Positions 5,889 to 8,917 of a stretch of DNA of 8,917 bases are shown here, one piece after another. A program made the position numbers and the translations under genes. Position 1 is the stretch's first letter; every line of letters begins with the position of its first letter. Where the stretch lies: contig NZ_CALBWL010000044.1 of NCBI RefSeq assembly GCF_937973075.1, forward strand, positions 1 to 8,917. The letters run 5' to 3'. The notes below the pieces were generated by a model. That model searched no databases. It saw only the letters and a program-made list of their open reading frames with translations, and was not told where the DNA came from. The stretch comes from an uncultured Campylobacter sp. GTDB lineage: Bacteria > Campylobacterota > Campylobacteria > Campylobacterales > Campylobacteraceae.

Positions 5889-6707
5889 ATGAAAAAAGTT
5901 CTACTTTCGTGCGCCTTGGCGGGCGCGCTTTTTGGCCTAGAGATCGACGGATTTAGTGCACCTAGTGGTTCGCTCATTACCGATGATGCTTTTTATATCG
6001 CAAATCGCGGCAGTAGCGAAGATCCACAAGAGCGCGACGGCTTCATCAGCCGCATAGTAAAAAACTCGGGTGTCGTTGAGACAAATTTTATAGACGATCT
6101 GGTGAATCCGGGCGGAATGGCGCAGATCGGCGACGTGCTCTACGTGTGCGATCTGGACGCGATCAGAGGCTTTAGTAAAGGTCAAGAGGTTTTCAATCTA
6201 AAAATCGAGGGAGCGCAGGTCTTAAACGACGTCGTAGCGCTCGGCAGCGAAGTTTTGCTCGCAAGCGATCCCGCGCGTGGGACGATCTGGCGCATCGACC
6301 TGCTCTCGCGCACCGCGGATGAGTTTGCGCGCATCGATCCATCGCTAGGCAGCCCAAACGGACTTTTGGCTAAAGGCGATAAGCTTCTGATCACTACATT
6401 CGATCTTAGTGGAAAGGTTTCGGGGCGCGTGCTAAGCATGGATCTGAAATCTCGCGAAATTTCGATCTTTGCCGATATGAAGGGGGTTTTCTACGGCATA
6501 GCGCGCGGAAAAAACGGCGAAATTTTAATTAGCGACTGGGGTGAGGACCTTTTAAGCGGTAAAATTTGGCGTATCGATGCAAACGGACAGATACGCAAAA
6601 TAAACCTCGGCGCGATGCAAAGACCTGCGGACATCTCAAGCGACGGCAAGGTTTTATTGATCCCAAAAACGCTGGAAAATAAAGTGGAGCTGATAAATTT
6701 GCCGTAA
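5889..6707 (+). CDS. Exported beta-propeller protein of SMP-30/NHL type, function unknown
   Basis: The 272-residue protein begins with a short signal peptide (MKKVLLSCALAGALFG, cleavage likely after residue 16), so it is probably periplasmic. The Cys at position 8 is inside the hydrophobic stretch and not in a clear lipobox. The rest is a run of propeller-like blades of about 40-45 residues, visible as repeats: NPGGMAQIGDVLYVCD (73-88), LNDVVALGSEVLLASD (112-127), SPNGLLAKGDKLLITT (155-170), FYGIARGKNGEILISDWG (201-218) and RPADISSDGKVLLIP (245-259), with IWRIDL/IWRIDA edges. The PNGL and ISDW segments resemble metal-ligand positions in SMP-30/gluconolactonase proteins, but a lactonase activity is not established. 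AAGGAG (5878-5883) gives a strong start at ATG 5889. It stands alone between two long non-coding stretches, so context does not reveal its substrate. Confidence 0.85.
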   Translation: MKKVLLSCALAGALFGLEIDGFSAPSGSLITDDAFYIANRGSSEDPQERDGFISRIVKNSGVVETNFIDDLVNPGGMAQIGDVLYVCDLDAIRGFSKGQEVFNLKIEGAQVLNDVVALGSEVLLASDPARGTIWRIDLLSRTADEFARIDPSLGSPNGLLAKGDKLLITTFDLSGKVSGRVLSMDLKSREISIFADMKGVFYGIARGKNGEILISDWGEDLLSGKIWRIDANGQIRKINLGAMQRPADISSDGKVLLIPKTLENKVELINLP

Positions 6708-7337
6708 CCGGCCGTCTTATTGCGGCTTCGCAGTTTGCTTAAATTTTACAAAATATATGCTGTATCGTGCTTTATAAGCCATCTTTTTGCGCTTCGCTGC
6801 TTGCGCGGCAGTATCGGTTACGGACCAGAGCTAATCGCGATATCGAAACTAGGTCAATGCCGAAGCCGGTCGCAGCGCCAAGGTTAATTGCGGCAGCGTA
6901 AGAGTTATATTACGAAACTAATCGTCCTTTTTCGCGCGCACTCAAGAGCCAAATACGATCAAAAGCCGCGCGTGCCGTCTTGCGACACGTAAATGCCGAG
7001 CCTGCCGTAAAATTTGCAAATTCATCTGCCCTCCTTTTAAATTTCCTCGCTGCAGATATTTTCACAGGCCGAGCGGTGCTAAATTTCAGCGCAAAATTTA
7101 ACGCCTGCCGTGACTCAAAAGCCTTGAAGACTCATAACGCGCAAAATTTCAGCGTAAATTTTAACGATGAGAGGCACTTTTACATACCGCGTCGTATCTG
7201 CGCGACCGAATTTTGCGCGGCGGAATAACCTCTACCGCGCGCCGCGTATTTACAGGCCGTAAAGGCAAGCGGAGCCCATTTTTCCGCGCAGCGCGTATGT
7301 CTATTTAGGCTACTTCTGGGGCATCCGCGCGTGGAAC
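6708..7337. other. 630-base non-coding region between convergent genes
   Basis: The propeller gene and bpt converge on this stretch. The longest plus-strand frame (6980-7228, 82 codons) has no ribosome site and no recognisable protein, so I treat it as chance. The region has about seven AAATTT hexamers. A 6-bp stem-loop with a GCTT tetraloop (6719-6734) lies just after the propeller stop, followed by T-rich sequence, and could be its weak terminator. A 23-base near-repeat is listed separately. No RNA gene was recognised. Confidence 0.7.
7081..7166. repeat. Pair of 23-base direct repeats, 63 bases apart
   Basis: 7081-7103 and 7144-7166 agree at 21 of 23 positions, both beginning AAATTTCAGCG and ending TTTAACG or TTTTAACG. 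The sequence between and after them is unrelated, so this is not a tandem array. Each copy contains two AAATTT palindromes. Confidence 0.6.
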
Positions 7338-8072
7338 CTACTCCTCTGTGCGCCCCTCCCACACGGCGGGGGTGTCAAGCTCTGTGTATGAGTTTAAAAT
7401 TTCATACGGCTCGTAGCTAAATTTATACGCTAGGCTCGGGCACTGCTTTACCGCGTAGCCCAGATAGATCCAGCGCAGCCCCATATCTTGGGCGAACTCG
7501 ATCTGTTTTAAAAGCGAAAATTTACCCAGACCTAGATGCGGCAGATACGGATCGTAGTAGCAATACACCGAGCTAATGCCGTCATCCACGATATCGATGA
7601 GATCGACGCAGATAAGCCGCCCGTCCTCGCCGTAGTAAGAAATTTCTTTGCCGAAGTCGCCGTGGCCCTGGACGTAAATTTCATCATATCTCTCAAAATC
7701 GATCTCTTGCAAAGGCCAGCCCTTTTTTAGATGCATGTAGTCGTGGTAAAGCGCGAAAAGCTCCAAACGAGCATCGTTTAAAAGCGGGCGAGGCTGCCAC
7801 ACATAGGCGGTCGTGCGATTATTTTTATAGACGCGGCGGTGCGATCTGCTAAATTTAAAATTTGCGGCATCGATGCGCAAACTTTTGCACTCCGCACAGG
7901 CTGCGCAAATGGGCTTTTGAAAATACCTGCCGAAGCGGCGGTAGCCGTGCTGCACTAAGCTTGAATTATACTCGAAGTCGCAATCTTTTATGTAGAGATA
8001 CTCGCTGCGCGCGGCTCTGCCGTCCAGATAGGGGCAGGCAAAATCCAGCGTACAAAATGGAATTTCAGTCAT
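7338..8072 (-). CDS. bpt: Bpt, aspartate/glutamate leucyltransferase (L-transferase of the N-degron pathway)
   Basis: Bpt transfers leucine from Leu-tRNA to proteins with N-terminal Asp or Glu, marking them for ClpS/ClpAP degradation in the cytoplasm. The 244 residues fit the ATE/Bpt family. Visible are an N-terminal domain with Cys7 and CPYL (13-16), the RRFGRYFQKPICAACAEC segment with a CxxCxxC cluster (Cys 56, 59, 62), SLRIDAANFKFSRSHRR (64-80), and in the GNAT-like C-terminal half YCYYDPYLPHLGLGKFSL and YLGYAVKQCPSLAYK. ATG 8072 overlaps the end of the upstream 94-residue gene by 8 bases (ATGACTGA), with no good ribosome site of its own, so coupling is likely. The C. jejuni counterpart I recall is Cj1035c, labelled arginyltransferase in older annotation. 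Acceptor specificity for Asp/Glu with leucine is inferred from bacterial family members. Confidence 0.93.
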   Translation of the reverse strand: MTEIPFCTLDFACPYLDGRAARSEYLYIKDCDFEYNSSLVQHGYRRFGRYFQKPICAACAECKSLRIDAANFKFSRSHRRVYKNNRTTAYVWQPRPLLNDARLELFALYHDYMHLKKGWPLQEIDFERYDEIYVQGHGDFGKEISYYGEDGRLICVDLIDIVDDGISSVYCYYDPYLPHLGLGKFSLLKQIEFAQDMGLRWIYLGYAVKQCPSLAYKFSYEPYEILNSYTELDTPAVWEGRTEE

Positions 8073-8349
8073 TCAGCTTTTTGATATTTGCCGCGTCCAC
8101 GTATTTTAAAAACTCGTCTTTAAGACGATTTTCGCGTGCGGCGATGCTCTCTTTGGCTACGTCAAGCTCTTCCGTCGCGACGCCGTCTAAGCCGCCCTCG
8201 CTTTGCAGGCTCAAATCGTCATCTCTGAAAATATCTTTAAACTCGTCGCGATTTGGATTGGGCCTTTTAGGCTTTTTGGGCGCGGAGCTTGCCGCCTTAT
8301 CCTTAAGCATATCCTTTTTTATATCTTTTAGGCTATCTAAAAAATCCAT
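8065..8349 (-). CDS. 94-residue charged protein of unknown function
   Basis: I do not recognise a family. The protein is hydrophilic with no signal or membrane segment. It has an N-terminal amphipathic Lys/Asp stretch (MDFLDSLKDIKKDMLKDK), a Lys/Pro linker (about 24-33, PKKPKRPNPN), an acidic middle (EFKDIFRDDD and neighbouring residues) and a predicted helical C-terminus (about 63-92). ATG 8349 has AGGAAAGAG (8359-8351) just upstream, partly overlapping the pycA stop; the gap to pycA is 8 bases. It is held between pycA and bpt with overlaps or tiny gaps, and a small hypothetical gene (Cj1036c, from memory) occupies the same position in C. jejuni. That conserved placement and clear translation signals argue it is real. 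Confidence 0.8.
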   Translation of the reverse strand: MDFLDSLKDIKKDMLKDKAASSAPKKPKRPNPNRDEFKDIFRDDDLSLQSEGGLDGVATEELDVAKESIAARENRLKDEFLKYVDAANIKKLND

Positions 8350-8357
8350 GCTCTTTC

Positions 8358-8917
8358 CTAAATCCGCGCCGATTTGCGCATCGCAGCGATGATAGCGGCG
8401 ATCGCTTCGTTTTTATTCGGCTGCATATCGTCCATCGTGTTTTCTAAAATTTTGTCTAAATTTTTCTCTACATAGCTCGTGTCAAAAAAGCCGAGTCGAA
8501 ATTCGCGCGACTTGCTGATGCTGAGCAAAAACGGAATGATCGTGCGCACCCCCTCGATGCGAAACTCCTTCAGTGCACGCTCTAGCTTATTAACGGCCAG
8601 GTCGTAGTCGGTGGTTTTGATGATGAGCTTGGCTAGAAGCGAGTCGTAAAACGGCGGAATTTTATAACCCTTGTAGATATGGCTATCGACGCGCACGGAA
8701 GGACCGAGTGCGGGATAATAATCGCTAACGGTGCCGGGAACCGGGGTGAAATTTTTCCAGACGTTTTCGGAGGTGATTCTAGCCTCGATCGCATAGCCGT
8801 GCGGCTTAATATCGCTTTGCTCAAGCTCTAAAATTTCGCCGTTTGCGATGCGGATCTGGCGTACGACGAGATCGACGCCCGTAACCTCCTCGGTGATGCC
8901 GTGCTCGACCTGGATAC
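8358..8917 (-). CDS. pycA: Biotin carboxylase subunit, probably PycA of two-subunit pyruvate carboxylase (N-terminus beyond window)
   Basis: The C-terminal 185 residues or so of an ATP-grasp biotin carboxylase. The frame stays open from the window edge: QVEHGITEEVTGVDLVVRQI is the catalytic loop region (family consensus QVEHPVTE), HGYAIEARITSE holds the conserved Arg of the ECRI motif, and TPVPGTVSDYYP, VRVDSHIYKGYKIPPFYDSLLAKLI and IEGVRTIIPFL are standard C-terminal motifs. It carboxylates biotin with bicarbonate and ATP. The linked bpt and small gene match C. jejuni Cj1037c, shown there to be the A subunit of an anaplerotic pyruvate carboxylase whose biotinylated B subunit lies elsewhere. 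By sequence alone acetyl-CoA carboxylase AccC remains possible. An internal GTG at 8696 is not the start. Confidence 0.9.
   Translation of the reverse strand, partial: IQVEHGITEEVTGVDLVVRQIRIANGEILELEQSDIKPHGYAIEARITSENVWKNFTPVPGTVSDYYPALGPSVRVDSHIYKGYKIPPFYDSLLAKLIIKTTDYDLAVNKLERALKEFRIEGVRTIIPFLLSISKSREFRLGFFDTSYVEKNLDKILENTMDDMQPNKNEAIAAIIAAMRKSARI

Noticed and set aside
5937..6439. Minus-strand frames opposite the propeller gene
   Set aside because: No ribosome sites or family features; the plus-strand gene explains the region.
6750..6910. Possible minus-strand gene remnant of about 42 open codons
   Set aside because: The reading looks mildly protein-like but is short, bounded by stops, and matches nothing I recognise.
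4923..7337. tRNA, tmRNA, CRISPR array or phase-variable poly-G tract
   Set aside because: No T-loop-like motif, no regularly spaced repeats and no G or C run of eight or more were found in the non-coding stretches.
6980..7362. 82-codon plus frame and 60-codon minus frame in the convergent spacer
   Set aside because: No start signals, no recognisable motifs, and composition set by the AAATTT repeats and GC-rich patches.
7862..8392. 176-codon plus-strand frame
   Set aside because: It lies opposite bpt, the 94-residue gene and pycA, all supported by motifs or gene signals.
8633..8824. 63-codon minus-strand frame in the pycA region
   Set aside because: It is out of frame with the open biotin carboxylase reading, which continues to the window edge.

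Overview
The window is chromosomal DNA from a Campylobacterota bacterium, almost certainly a Campylobacter species of moderate GC content. Every recognisable protein has its closest remembered relative in Campylobacter, and the order of the left block (hslU, hslV, rplI, argG, then on the other strand a small S4-domain gene, tsaE and lptB) matches the Cj0662c-Cj0669 order that I recall for C. jejuni. The right block (bpt, a small unknown gene, pycA) matches Cj1035c-Cj1037c. The GC content looks higher than that of C. jejuni, and the sigma-54 gene rpoN that follows lptB in C. jejuni is not here. Together these hint at an oral, non-flagellated species such as C. gracilis. That species assignment is inference.

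Layout. On the minus strand, 1-2080 holds a tightly overlapped rplI-hslV-hslU operon, read right to left and with hslU cut by the window edge: ribosomal protein L9 and the two-part HslVU (ClpYQ) protease. A 181-base spacer (2081-2261) full of AAATTT palindromes and holding a strong GC-rich hairpin separates it from argG (2262-3482, minus; arginine biosynthesis). argG and the plus-strand operon 3571-4922 diverge from an 88-base promoter region. The plus operon encodes a small S4 RNA-binding protein (Hsp15/RqcP type), TsaE (tRNA t6A modification) and LptB (ATPase of the lipopolysaccharide exporter).

From 4923 to 7337 coding density collapses. There is a 966-base non-coding stretch, one exported beta-propeller protein of unknown role (5889-6707, plus), and a 630-base non-coding stretch. 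The two flanks of this interval are far apart in C. jejuni, so it marks a rearrangement junction and also the place where rpoN would be expected.

On the minus strand, 7338-8917 holds the 3' end of a pycA operon: the biotin carboxylase subunit (partial), a 94-residue unknown charged protein, and Bpt, the leucyl-tRNA-protein transferase of the N-degron pathway. The genes are nearly all housekeeping: protein synthesis and quality control (L9, HslVU, S4 protein, Bpt), tRNA modification, envelope assembly, anaplerosis and arginine synthesis. I found no defence system, mobile element, CRISPR array, tRNA or rRNA. The most unusual signals are the missing rpoN with its gene-poor junction, the dense AAATTT palindromes between genes, and several strong inverted repeats.
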